From contig NC_012873.2 in NCBI RefSeq assembly GCF_000003195.3, forward strand, positions 21,850,347-21,914,346: a DNA stretch of 64,000 bases, read 5' to 3'. This stretch comes from Sorghum bicolor (taxonomy: Eukaryota; Streptophyta; Magnoliopsida; Poales; Poaceae). The number at the start of each line of letters is the position of its first letter. Within the stretch, counting starts at the first letter, position 1. Shown here one piece after another: positions 23,195-35,496 of the stretch. The notes under the pieces are model-generated. The model had not been told where the DNA came from, did no database searches, and worked only from the letters and a program-made list of their open reading frames with translations. The translations under genes were made by a program, and so were the position numbers.

Positions 23195-24792
23195 ATGGCT
23201 ACTGCTGATCTCAACCCGGAGAACGTTATTGCTGTAACAGAAGCCGATCTCAAGGACGAGCAGAAGCAGGCTATGGAGAGGGCTATGGAGGAATACAAGT
23301 AGCTTTGCTTGAAATCCTTCAGCATCAATAGGAGGGGGGAAGTGATCCAGAAGCAAGATATGCCGATGCCGCAGCAGGTTACTTTTGATCCCAATCCTAG
23401 TATATTGCAAGACATGGTTGACAATGCTATTAATCATGCCTGATTAACCACTCCAATGTGTTGTCCAATACTGTTTATAATGCTGTGGCTAGAAGTTTTA
23501 AAGAAGGACAGACACCACCACTATATGCTGGCCCGGCCTATCACCAGCTAGGATTGTCATCGGTTACAGCTCCATCGGCTCCTCCGGCCGTTGTGGGTAC
23601 AAAAGTTACTTCTCCTCCAAGCACATTAAGGTTGACTAATGAGCAATCTACACGGATGAGATCTAATCCAACGACATCAGGGGGATGGGTACAGCTCAAT
23701 ACAGATCTATCAGCATCGGCAATGTCAGGATCTTTGTTTCAGAATTGTCAAGTTCCTCCCAATTGGTGGGGATATGGTATGCCTCCAAATTTTTTTACAA
23801 ACAGTTCTAGAACATCTCAGGTAACTGACTTAGCAGGGAAGGCTCCTATGACATCGGCACCTCCAGTTTCACCGATGACTCTAATCCCTCAGTATTCCCC
23901 AACTACTACTGCAAGACCTGTTACGGGGAACTTTCAAATGCCGATGTTCCAGATGCCTAATGCAAATTCATTGACAAATCCGTTGCCAACTCAACAAAGG
24001 TTTGTTACTCAAACAGGTTATGCCAATCCAGCGATGACAACTAATTATCAACCATCGGCAGGACCTATGCCGATGAACGCCAATAATGGTTGGATAGAGC
24101 AGTTGTTTTTTCCACATGTGACACAGCAGAATCATCTGGCTGCGGGATTCCAGCAAGGACAGATGCAGGTCGGTTTTTAGAATCAAGGACCGATAAATCA
24201 GCTAATGAATCTTCCTCAATAGATTGGTGGTCAGCAAGCTATGGCCAATGTGATGTTTCCTAGAGATCGTCTACCCCAGAGACACGTGGAAGCTTATCAG
24301 CAGGTGCTAGACATTGAACCCGCACATCGGCAGGATGCCGATGCCTATTGGGCCGATAAGATAGCACAAGTTATGAGATATCAGTTTGGAATAAAACCTA
24401 AGGTTAACACCTATTCTTGTCGGACACCGTATCCTCTTGCATATGATTTGATTCCGCTTACAAATCGGTACAAGGTACCATATTTCACTAAATTCTGTGG
24501 ACAAGATGACACATGAACCATGGAACATGTTAATCGGTTCATCATTCAGTGTGGAGAAGCTGGTAAAAGAGATGAGTGAAGAGTTCGTCTGTTTTCATCA
24601 TCTTTGTCGGGATCGGCATTTACCTAGTTTATTTCGTTGCCTCCAAACTTAGTCATTACATGGGCTTATCTAGAAAAGCAGTTTCACAAGTATTTCTTTT
24701 CGAGAGTTCATGAAAAGAAGATTACCGATTTAGTAAGACTGAGACAATGTAATGATGAATCGGTGGAAAGCTTTGTGCAGAGGCTGAGAGAC
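23195..24792 (+). pseudogene. Gag of element D, part 1
   Basis: Starts MATADLNPENV, collinear with C's gag. The longest open piece is 23458-24180, a Q/P/M/N-rich region containing PPNWWGYGMPP. Next come HRQDADAYWADKIAQVMRYQ and the Gag core FIIQCGEAGKRDE to WAYLEKQFHKYFF. Several stops are visible, near 23300, 23440, 24178, 24223, 24514, 24578 and 24628. The frame breaks at codon RLRD (24792), where element C inserted, and resumes at 45478. It is non-functional. Confidence 0.82.
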
Positions 24793-25503
24793 TGTTGATG
24801 CAAAAGCTGGATCTGCAAACACAAAGGGCTAATACCTGATTTAAACGTTAAGGCGTGCCAGCCGATTTGGCCTTACTATCGGCAAAGGTGATAACTCGAA
24901 TACTTTGGTCCTGACAACAGCGATGCGCCCGGATGTCACGGCCAAGAGGTATTCACGCGGAACATGAGAATACGCCGAGCTTAAGTCGACGAATTCCTAA
25001 GAACTCGTAGTAAAAAGAGAAAAGTATGACGAAGTCGTCGAAAAAATAGATGCTGGAACATGAGTAAAAACTTGTGTTTTATTAATTGATCCTCCTTTTT
25101 TACAAGGCCCTAGGTTCTACATTTATACCCTGCTCAAAAGAGCTACAATCAGACACGACTAGGACTCGAATTCCAAATTAAACAGAATCCGTATACAAAA
25201 CGAATTTAAACGACTAAGGAAAACATAAAACTATTCCTTTGTAACCGACTAGGACACCGCCACGGGTCAATTGGCAACTCCTACGGAGCCATCGGCAACC
25301 TTCCTGCTATCGCCATCGGCAAACATTGACACTGGTCATAGGTTAGGAACGCGCCACCACTCCTGGACTTAGTCATACTCAATCGTCCCTTCATCGGCAA
25401 CCTTCCTCATTGGCAACTCTTCTCTAGTCTAGTTACCGTTGCTCCGCCTGCCGATCTTGTACTCTACTGGTTCCTGTGCACGTGTCCAAAAACGGTGTCA
25501 ACA
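24793..25503 (-). repeat. 3' LTR of element C (711 bp)
   Basis: Bounded by tgttgatgcaaaa at the left and ggtgtcaaca at the right. It matches 44760-45472 with about 2% divergence. A TATA-like atttataccctg (minus-strand gggtataaat) lies near 25122. It holds several ATCGGC/GCCGAT sites. Confidence 0.92.
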
Positions 25504-25518
25504 CATGCCCCCCAGTTT
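25504..25518 (-). other. Polypurine tract of element C
   Basis: The minus strand reads AAACTGGGGGGCATG immediately before the LTR start TGTTGACACC. The position and G-run suit a plus-strand primer. Confidence 0.7.
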
Positions 25519-25909
25519 CAGAGTATGAAATCCTTAATGCTCTGAAATTCTCTGCATTAATGACGCCTTTCCACAATTAATCTTCCCAATTTGGCAACCA
25601 ACCATTAAATCCGAACAACCTTGGCCCGATTCTTTCGCAGACTCCTAGAATTTCTCAACCTCCCAAATCAGATAGCGGACATCCCCACTTTATTCGCCTA
25701 TCGGCAATTTGACCGTTGGAGGAAGCTGCCGATGGACCGACCAGGAAATCCCGCACAGTGAAATATCTCCAGATCATGACCGCTTCCAGTCAAATCACCT
25801 GCACAATCCCTTGATTACAGTGCGAACAGTTACCATATCTACCTGAGTATCCTCGATTTCACGGATACGGCGATGAGATAAGTCAGATTTGCCCTTGCCC
25901 ATTTTGTCC

Positions 25910-25917
25910 TATAAATA
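25910..25917 (+). promoter_or_regulatory. TATA box of the antisense PMD gene
   Basis: TATAAATA on the + strand lies about 150 bp upstream of the ATG at 26068 and outside the LTR, with a pyrimidine-rich stretch (ttccttctcggg) downstream. It would drive transcription opposite to the element's own mRNA. Confidence 0.55.
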
Positions 25918-26067
25918 GTTCCTTCTCGGGTACTCCTTCTTCATCGCACCATTCTACAGCCCCAACTCTGCTTTTCCGGCAACGGCACTGCTCGAGAGCC
26001 CCAAGAACTCCAATGAAGGACTTTCTCCACCAACCCGAAAGTCTTCGATCATCTTCCCTGCGAGGAG

Positions 26068-29000
26068 ATGGCCATCAACTTTGTTGTTCCTGAGGTCAGT
26101 TCATCACCCCATCTCTCGTACTTTTACCATACCCTTGTTCATCCGCAATTCATTTTACTGAACATTCTTTTCTTTTTTCTCTTGTTCTTCTTTTTATCCT
26201 TAAAAACTTCTAGGATTTGTCCAATAAAATTGTCATCCCTACCGATCAGCCACACCTCCAATGCCTCGGCCCACTAGGGAACCCAGATCCTACTGATCTG
26301 ATCAACACAGAGACAAACAGGATCCCTTTTAGAGCTGAGAACTTCTCTCTAGATCTGTGGAAAGACGCCTTCCGTTCCTGGCCCAGTCCTACCAAGGGAT
26401 GGAAGGATTCGTTCTTGAGAGTCAGCCATTCAAACGAGGTTCAGTGGGGTGAACGAAAACTAGATCAATGCATCAGGTTGTCCCTTGCCGATATGCATAG
26501 GAATGAATCACTACTGATTGCGGCGTCATATTTCTGGTTAGACACACTCAATGCTTTTGTTTTTAGACATGGCCCTGCTTCTCCCACTCTTGCCGATGTT
26601 CTTATGCTCACCGGCCTAGATGTATCCACTGCCGATAGTAGTCACATATTTGACACTACACCTAGTGCTAAGGTGGAAACCCTCTCTATCGGCGTCTGGT
26701 CTGGATACATTCAGAAGTACCGTAGAATAGGGCCTGTTAACATAAAGGAACAAACCACCTTTCTAAACATGTGGCTGGACAAATTTGTGTTTTGCGGTCG
26801 ATCGTCAGGACCAACCTCTGTCTACCTATCGGCAGCAGAGAGGTTAGCTAATGGTGGCCGATTTCCCCTCGGCCGATACCTGCTTGGCTCTGCCTATCAT
26901 CTTCTCCACCAAGTTGCCAGGAAACTTCTGGTCGGCCAAACCATCGGCAACTTAGGGGGTCCCTGGTGGTTCATCAATATGTGGCTCAGCCATCATATGC
27001 ACAGGCGTCTCGAGGTCGACCTCTTTGCACAATGTTCCCTAGGGATATAGCCGAGGATCATGAACTGGGTGAAGAAGAATCGGCAACTCGTCCTCCTCTG
27101 AACTTTGGTGAGGTTGCCATAGTCTTGCCTGGCATAGGGGGTAACGCAGATCAGGTTACCTGATTCTTTCAGACTCTATACGAGGGCCTGACCAGAGAAC
27201 AACGAGCATGGATGCCTTATGAAGACCCAGACACCAGATTTCCTTTGGTCTTTCATCCCTTCAACGATGCTCTCAATAAGGATCATGATGTGATGATGGC
27301 ACTTATCACCCCAAGGGACATACCAGTAAACTTTTTCGGCAGTGGGAAGGCCTCCAACCAGACCTATGAATTCTACAACCCATCGGTGCTAGCCTGTCAA
27401 CTGGCTTTCGATCAGCTACCGATTGCACTTTGTTATGCCGATGTGATAAAACCCAGGGAAACCATCACTAGTCTTCTTGAGTGGACCAGAATAGCTCAAC
27501 TGCCACCAAATGCCGATACAGATGCCGAGTTATCAGATTGGATCCCAGCTCTCTTCATCACTCAGGCATACAAACAATGGTGGGAAGAATGGAGAGAGCA
27601 CCTGTTCTGCAGATCGGCTCTTATGTACCGTGGCATGATTGACCCTCAATACAAGGTTCCTGACAATACTGTAAGTATTCTTAAACCAATGTTTCAATTC
27701 CTTCACTGTCCTTTTCAATCGGTAATCCCCCTCTCTTCATTTTACACAGGTTGATGATACACCACAATCGGTCAGCAGGAGTGGCAAGCCGATTGAGCTC
27801 CTTCGATCGGGCCCGATCTCCTCAATCGGCAATAACGCTCCCACCTTGGCTGCTATAATGCATCGAGGTGTGCGCCTCAAGAAAGTCACCACCAAGCGGA
27901 CGAAGGCATCTCCATCGGTAGCTGCCTCTACTTTAGCACAGGCCTTCAAGGTAAATTTTTAAACTCTTTCATCTATACCGATTCCATCCCTACATCTGAT
28001 ACACTTGTACTCATAAATCTTCATTGTTGTATCAGCACACCGATGCATCGGCAAGGACAAGAAGTACAAGTGCCGATGCCCCCCAGTCTAGTCAACCAAA
28101 GAGGAAAGGTTCCAAGAGCACCAGATCACAAGCAAAGCGCCAGAAAATAGCAACGCCTTCTCCTCCTCCAGTATCTCTGATTCTAGTAGAATCGTCCCCC
28201 TCTTCTCCAGAAACCCAGACACAACAGATTCCATCTCCCCCTTAGCCATAAGAAGAGCCCCAAGTGGAAGAGCCCCAGCCAGAGGTACTTCAGCCAGAAG
28301 AAACACCGGCCGATGTACACGAGCAGACCACCGATCCAGCAAGGCTAATCATAGCATCGGTAGGCTCCTCAGTCCAGACGAGTACCGCACCCCTTCAAGG
28401 TAACATATTTTCCATTTACTGCCGATGAACATATTTCTCCATTTTACTTAATTACTTCCGTCGATCTTTTCAGCTGACATAGTTTCATCGGCGATCCCAG
28501 CCGATCAACCCGTGATTCCATCGGCTTCATCCAGTCAGAGGCGAGAGATGGCCCTAAAACAAGTAAGTTATCCAATCCCTGTCTGTGTTATCTACCAATG
28601 CTTGATCATAGATTAACTTATTTTATTTTTCCTTCCCAGGAACAGGACTCTCCTGACAGCTTGTTCTCCTTTGCCATCGACATCTCTGAGGATGAAGGCG
28701 AGGAGGCAAGTTCTTCTCGAGCCATTGGAATTACATCGGCAGAAATCAGGGCAAAGTTGGAAGAATTATCGGCTCTCCTTAATCAGGACACAGCCCAATT
28801 GGTCGATGACTCTGATCCAGCCAAGGCCTTGTTCAAGAATCTAAGAGGCCAGATTCCTGCCGATGCCGAAGAAATCCTTTTTCAGGCTGCACACCTAGAG
28901 AGCCGTCAGCTGCAGTATCAAAAGGCTGCCCAGCGTCTTGCCGATAGAGCTGCTCAGGCTCAGCTTTCTGAGGAGATGATGAAAGTGAAGCTCCTTGCCG

Positions 29001-29335
29001 ATGAGAAGCACAAGAACATCGGCATCTTGAAGTCCTCAGGAGATGCGCTGAAGCACAAGATTTCTGATCTATCGGCAAAAAGAGAAGCCCTGTTGGCTGA
29101 ACTCAAGCAAGTAGAAGAAGCCCTATCCCAAGCTCAACAAGAGGAAAGCCAGCTGCCTAAGGCGATCAAACTTCTTGAACAAGAGCGAAATGTCTATGGC
29201 CGCAAAGCACTGCAGATGAAGAAGAAGCTGAAGCCAGTGGAGGGCTCTGCCGATGATGACGTGAAGGAGATAGAAGAAGCCAACCAGATCCGTCTGTGCG
29301 CCATATCGACGATCCAGGCGTTGTTGAACATGTGA
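26068..29335 (+). pseudogene. Plant mobile domain (PMD-C type) gene with six exons, carried antisense in element C
   Basis: Exons are 26068-26094, 26214-27670, 27750-27950, 28036-28399, 28474-28562 and 28640-29335. Every intron has GT..AG ends and the phases join correctly. The start is MAINFVVPE. Exon 2 carries the plant mobile domain: WKDSFLRVSHSNEVQWGERK, then HGPASPTLADVLMLTGLDV and YLSAAERLANGGRFPLGRY. Exons 3-5 are basic or P/S-rich with a KRKGSKSTRSQAKRQK nuclear-signal-like stretch. Exon 6 is a long coiled coil (EIRAKLEELSALLN to EEALSQAQQEESQ). PMD proteins of the MAIN/MAIL1 type act in the plant nucleus in TE silencing and gene expression; PMD-C copies inside Gypsy elements are known. 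Breaks: a frameshift near 27030, TGA at 27161-27163, and TAG and TAA near 28243-28251. The three stops fit C-to-T changes. Because it is antisense, its introns survive retrotransposition. Confidence 0.85.
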
Positions 29336-29484
29336 ACTCTTCATCAGCGGCGTTCTTTGCTTCTTCATTCTAATCATTTTGGTCTAGCCGATAGGACTGT
29401 TATCGGCATCTGTTTAAAACATTAAGTCCGGTCCCAGATACAGTTTTAACCTAGCCGATAGAAATGTTGTCGGCACTTAATCTC

Positions 29485-32400
29485 TCATGCATCGACCCAT
29501 ATGCTTGGGTAATACTTCTTTAAATACTTGCCATTTAATGCTCTAGGAAATTCAACTCCTTCGAGAGTTTCCAAGATATAAGCGTTGCTAGGAGCAGATC
29601 GATTTATCCGAGAAGGACCTTCCCAATTAGGAGACCACTTCCCAAACTTTGAACTTTTAGTCCCGATCGGTAAGATTAGTTTCCATACTAAATCTCCATC
29701 GGCAAACTCCTTAGCCTTCACCTTCTTATCATACCATCTAGCAACCCTCTTCTTATTTTCTTCTATACTTATCAGAGCTCTTAGCCGATGTCCTACCAAA
29801 TCATCCAATTCGTCCGTCATCAATGTAGCATAATCATCGGCAGCCAATTGATCCTGAAAAGATAGTCGCCTAGATCCAGTCTTAACCTCCCAAGGTAGCA
29901 CTGCATCGTGCCCATATACCAACTGATAAGGTGAAACTTTGGTCGATCCATGACAAGCCATCCGATAGGACCATAAAACTTCATTTAACAACGTATGCCA
30001 CCTCCTAGGATTTTCTTCAATTTTTCGTTTAATAAGCTTGATAATTCCTTTGTTAGATGCCTCGGCCTGCCCATTAGCTTGAGCATAATAAGGAGAAGAA
30101 TTTAATACTTTAATTCTCATACCGATTGCAAATTCATCAAACTCCCCTGATGTAAACATAGTACCCTGATCGGTAGTAATTGTTTGAGGAATTCCAAATC
30201 GGTAAATAATATGTTCCTTCACGAAATCAATCATATTGGCCAATGTAACTTTCTTCAAAGGAATAGCTTCAACCCACTTTTTGAAATAATCAGTAGCAAC
30301 CAATATAAACTTATGTCCTTTGCTAGATGGCAGATAAATCTGGCCGATCAAGTCGATAGCCCATCCTCGGAACGGCCAAGGCTTAATAATGGGGTTCATG
30401 GCCGATGCTGGTGCCCTTTGAACATTGCCGAACTTCTGACATCCTTGGCATACCTTGAAGTATTTAAAGCAATCTTCAAGTATGGTCGGCCAATAATACC
30501 CGTTCCTCCTAATCATCCACTTCATCTTAAAAGCCGACTGATGTGCTCCACATACTCCTTCATGGATTTCTCCCATCAAACCCTTAGCTTCATCATCACC
30601 TAAGCACCTGATAAGAACCCCATCAATAGTCCGATAATATAATTCATCTTCGAGGAGCACATACTTGGTAGCTTGAAACCGAACACGTCTCTCCACTTTC
30701 TTGGATGGATTCTTCAGATAATCAACGATTTCTTTTCTCCAATCATCGGCACCAATCGCCGATATCGTATTAATCATGGGCTGGTATCCCAAAGCATGCT
30801 GAGCCAACCGATTGGCTTCCTCATTATGCAATCGAGGAACATGCTCTAATCGAAAATCCTTGAATTCCCTTAACAGTTGCATACCCCTTTCGTAATACAT
30901 TATCAAGACTTCACTTCGGCATTCATAATTTCTAGCTAACTGATTTATAACCAGCAGGAATCTCCAAAGATCTCGATGGCGTCAGCATGAACTTCTTTTA
31001 ACAACTCCAACCCCTTGATTAGAGCTTGATATTCAGCTTGATTATTTGTTGATGTGGCAACAATCGGTAAAGAGAACTCGTACTTCCTTACCTGAGGGGA
31101 AATTAGCACTATACCGATTCCTGCCCCCCGGTCACACGTGGATCCATCAAAGAAAAGCATCCAAGGCACAATTTCCAAAGTCTCCACTGCACCACAATGC
31201 TGAGTCACAAAATCGGCCATAGTCTGTCCTTTAACCGCTTTAGCCGATTCGTAACGTAGATCGAACTCTGATAGCGCCAAAATCCACTTACCGATCCTAC
31301 CACTCATGATCGGCATAGATAGCATGTAATGGACCACATCATCTTTGCATATGACAGTGCATTCAGCCGATAATAAATAATGCCTCAATTTAGTACATGA
31401 GAAATATAGGCACAAACATAACTTTTCAATAGCCGAATACCTGGTCTCAGCATCAATCAACCTTCTGCTTAAATAATAAATTACACGCTCCTTCCCTTCA
31501 AATTCTTGAATCAAAGCTGAGCCGATGACCATCCCATCGGTAGATAGATATAATCTGAAGGGCTTTCCTTGCTGAGGTGGAATCAGAACCGGAGGATTTA
31601 CCAAATAATTCTTAATTTCATCTAAAGCCAAGTGTTGCTCTTTCCCCCATATGAACTCTTGATCGGCTTTCAATTTAAGCAAAGGACTAAAAGCATGAAT
31701 TTTACCAGACAAATTAGATATAAACCTTCTGATAAAATTTACCTTGCCGATCAAGGACTGGAGCTCAGTTTTGTTGGTAGGAGCAACTATTTTGTTGATA
31801 GCATCAATGGATCTTCTACTAATTTCAATCCCTCTTTGATGCACCATGAAACCAAGGAATTGCCTTGCCGATACACCAAATGCACACTTGTTGGGATTCA
31901 TCTTTAAACAATGCTTCCTTGTGCATTCCAACACTTTTCGTAAATCGGCAAGATGTCTTGCAAAATCCCCACACTTAACCACCACATCATCAATATAAAT
32001 TTCGACCAGCTTGCCGATGAACTCATGAAAGATAAAATTCATGGCCCTTTGATAAGTAGCACCAGCATTTTTCAAGCCAAAGGTCATGACTATCCATTCA
32101 AACAATCCAACATGACCAGGACATCTAAATGCAGTCTTCGGGATGTCCTCTTCAGCCATGAATATTTGATTGTATCCTGCATTACCATCCATAAAACTGA
32201 TGATCCGATGTCCAGCCGTAGCATCAACCAGCAGATCGGCAACCGGCATTGGATAACCATCCATCGGCGTAGCTTTATTAAGATTCCTGAAATCAATGCA
32301 AACTCGAAGCTTTCCATTTTTCTTGTAAACTGGGACTACATTGGAAATCCACTCGGCATACTAACACTGCCGAATAAATTTAGCTTCAATAAGTTTGGTT

Positions 32401-34147
32401 ATTTCGGCCTTAATATCAGGAAGAACATTAGGATTACATCGGCGAGCTGGCTGCTGATGTGGCCGGAATCCAGACTTAATAGGTAACCGATGTTCAACAA
32501 TTGATCGGTCTAAACCAGGCATCTCAGTATAATCCCAAGCAAAGCAATCTTTGTATTCCTTTAACAAACCTGTTAACTGCTGCTTACACTCAGAATTTAA
32601 CTTAGCAATAATAAAAGTAGGTCTAGGTTTATCTCCACTACCTATAGCTACCTCTATTAAGTCATCGGCCGATGTGAATCCCTGGCCTAATTTTCCATCA
32701 TCGGCGAACCTATCCATTAAAACTCCTCATCAGAACCAACTGCTTGGATCGGTGGAATTTCATAATCGGCAACTTTGAGGAAATCCTTCTCCCAAATCTC
32801 TCCTGAGATGCACCTAGTCCTTTCATAAGTGTCCGCCTCCGCTGATGCAATAACATAGGAAGAGTCTCCCGGGACAATCTCAATCTTGCCACCTACCCAC
32901 TGGACCAAGCATTGGTGCATTGTAGATGGGATGCAACAATTGGCGTGAATCCAATCTCTCCCAAGCAGCAGATTATAGGCACCTTTTCCGCTGATCACGA
33001 AGAAAGTTGTCGGCAAGGTTTTGCTGCCGATGGCAACTCGACGCATATTGCTCCTTTGACCAGAGACACATTTCCTTCAAAGTCCTTGAGCATCATATCG
33101 GTCTTGGTTAAATATTGATCTCCTTTTCCAAGTTTCCGATACACTGCATATGTCATGATGTTGATAGCAGCTCCACCATCAATTAATATCTTGGTCATCG
33201 GGTGGCCATCAACTCTTCCTTTGACAAACAAAGCCTTAAGATGCTGCCTCTCATTATCAGTAGGCTTCTCAAAGATAGCTATCATCGGATCTAGAGCCAA
33301 CTGAGCTATCTGGTCGGAAAACTCCAACTCTTCGTCATCACTGGATGGCGCCAGGAATTCCATCGGCAATATAAATACCATGTTGACATCTGCCGATGGC
33401 CCTTTTCCTTTAGGATCCGACTGTTGCTGATCCCCAGACTGGCTAGAATTCTCGCCCCTGCTTAGCTCTTCTCGTCTCTCGCGTTGCAGTCTCCTCTTTT
33501 GTGTCTTGGTCAACCCCTCTGGACACCATGGGTGAAGGGGTGAGTGCCTCACCGATGGACGAAGATATTCCCTTGACTCCATCCGATGTGTGTTGGCGTC
33601 CCTACAAAATATGAACTCATTGGGAACTCGTGCATTAGCCATCTCTTCAAGTTCTTCTCGATTCCTGGGAAAATATTCAACACGGTCACCAAGTCTGTCA
33701 TGCACACTGAGTCTGCCGCCAAGCCGATCATGAACCGATGCTCTTCCCCTAATCGGCCCATCAAACCGGCGGTTATTGTCCTGATACTGCCGATTTGATC
33801 TGTCATACTGATCATAACCATTGCATTCTGGGCAGTCTCTGACAGTAGGGAGCTTGATATTTTCTTCCCAACAATGGATGAAGAACGGACAATTCCAGTG
33901 ATCCCTATGCCGATTCCACTCCTGTCGGCGTCTCTCTTCTTCCCGACGATAATCTTCTTGTTGACGCCGGTACCGATCATCACGTTGCTGCCAAGTCTCC
34001 CGAGGCCTCCTATGAGTTATCACAATACCAGATCGGGGAGGCCATCCTGAGCTATTTCCTTCCTGAATTAGACATTTTCCCTTGGCATCGGCAGTAGTAA
34101 TTTGATGCTGAGGATCTACTGATGCACTCTTTTCAGCTGCTTCCAAT
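29485..34147 (-). pseudogene. pol of element C: protease, RT, RNase H, archaeal-type RNase H, integrase
   Basis: From 34147 down: a Gag C-terminal region rich in R/D (WNCPFFIHCWEENIK, CPEC), then protease with ILIDGGAAINIM. RT has FMDGNAGYNQIF and the YIDDVVV active site. The first RNase H contains YLSTDGMVIGSAL. The second, archaeal-type RNase H shows FFDGSTCDRGAGIGIVL and STNNQAEYQALIKGLELL. Integrase has CQGCQKF, WAIDLIGQ, TTDQGTMF and NGQAEASNKGI, ending KYYPSIWVDA at 29485. Dual RNase H is diagnostic of the Tat lineage. Breaks: a frameshift near 33000, a stop near 32717, TAG/TAA-type stops near 32361 (RT start) and 30945, so it is inactive. At 34148 it is cut by E; the upstream gag is at 42450-44713. 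Confidence 0.9.
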
Positions 34148-35383
34148 TGTTGACGGTCCTTAAGTATCAAATTTAATTATCAAATAAACAAAGAAAAGGA
34201 TCTAAATGAAATCAACATCTAGACTTAGGGTTTTATCTGACAGAATTACACGAGTTTTGGTGTTTGTCTATTTCTACAGGGGGTTATCAGGAAATACGGA
34301 AGAAAGGCCCACATGTCGGGATTACATAGAGATATCAATGCACCGCACAATTTTCTACCATCTAGAAGACTCCAGAAGCCACGGGAAGGAAGCGGAGGCT
34401 GAAAGGGGCCAGGCCCAGGGCGCCCGCCCTGAGGACCTGGGCGCCCGCCCCCTGTTGGATGCCAATCAGGACTCTCTTCGCACGGGATGTTCCACCGACC
34501 TATTGGATCCAGAATAACGTAGTACCACATCGCCTACCGACCCAAAAACGCATAGAAGGGGAGGACTATATAAGGAGACCCCCTGGCCCCTGGAGAAGAC
34601 ATGAAGAAATTATCATAGAGATTGAGGGGTGCCCTCGAAGGAAAACCTCTTCTCTAATTAATATTTCTTTTTAGGCTTAGCAACCAATGTAAGGTAGAAA
34701 TAGATCTTCTAGTTTCTACTAGATTGAGAGAGATAGAGTGGAGGTGTTGATTGGAGGAAGCCCGGCCTGTCGGTGTCTACTCCAAGCTTGTACCTGCGGG
34801 ATCAAGTTCTCCTAACCCGAAGCTTGCTCCTAGGATTCTTCAGTATTTCGACTTCCAAATTCTAGTAAGTTCTTGTTTTATTGTTCTTATGGTTTATGAG
34901 TTTACTTTAATCTCTTCGCATAGAGTTTAGAGTAATCATTACTGGCGTAAACGTGGTGTTTAGGCTGGGGTACTCATAGATATTCCCTGACTAGCTGGAC
35001 CGTGGTAGTAGTGAGGAACGTGACAATTCCGAGCTACCTTTGTAGATCACATCTCGTTAGCAGGAAGGATAGGGTTTATAGGTGCGGGTTGAACATCCTT
35101 TGTGTTGTCTAGATTCCGTTAGCCTCCCCATTAGAATAGTAGATCATCCTTACCAAGGTTAGAAGGAGACTACGGTTGCAGTCTTCTCTATTTATCACTC
35201 ACATCGAAAGACATTCTTTGTGCCTAAAGGGATAGTAGCAATAGATTTGATTAGTCAGATGCACCCTTTCTCCCAGTGGTAAAAATATAAATACAATAAC
35301 TCTGGATAACCTCCCAGGTGAAATGCTCACCGATATCCGTGCGCTTGCGGATCAATTCCTTATTGCGTTCCCAAATATCAACA
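34148..35383 (+). repeat. 5' LTR of element E (1236 bp)
   Basis: Bounded by TGTTGACGG and AATATCAACA. It carries a second copy of the gggcgcccgccc box (34417-34450), absent from the 3' LTR, which accounts for the 20-bp length difference. Confidence 0.93.
34567..34573 (+). promoter_or_regulatory. TATA box in the E 5' LTR
   Basis: TATATAA in the context gaggactatataaggagaccc, repeated in the 3' LTR near 41628. It is the expected start of the genomic transcript. The GC-rich boxes at 34417-34450 lie about 120-150 bp upstream. Confidence 0.7.
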
Positions 35384-35391
35384 AGCATTTC

Positions 35392-35409
35392 TGGCGCCGT
35401 TGCCGCGGA
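35392..35409 (+). other. Primer binding site of element E
   Basis: TGGCGCCGTTGCCGCGGA begins 8 bases after the LTR end. It is the same class as in F (TGGCGCCGTTGCCAAGG). Confidence 0.85.
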
Positions 35410-35496
35410 GAAAGACGGTTTGCTGAGATAACTTTGAGTCTTGCTATTATCTTGTATTATACTTTTATACTTTTATTCTTTTATCTTTTTATCTTT

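Noticed and set aside
26217..27050. PMD protein starting at this open frame alone
   Set aside because: The frame begins at TTG. A short upstream exon with ATG at 26068 and a clean GT..AG intron joins it in phase.
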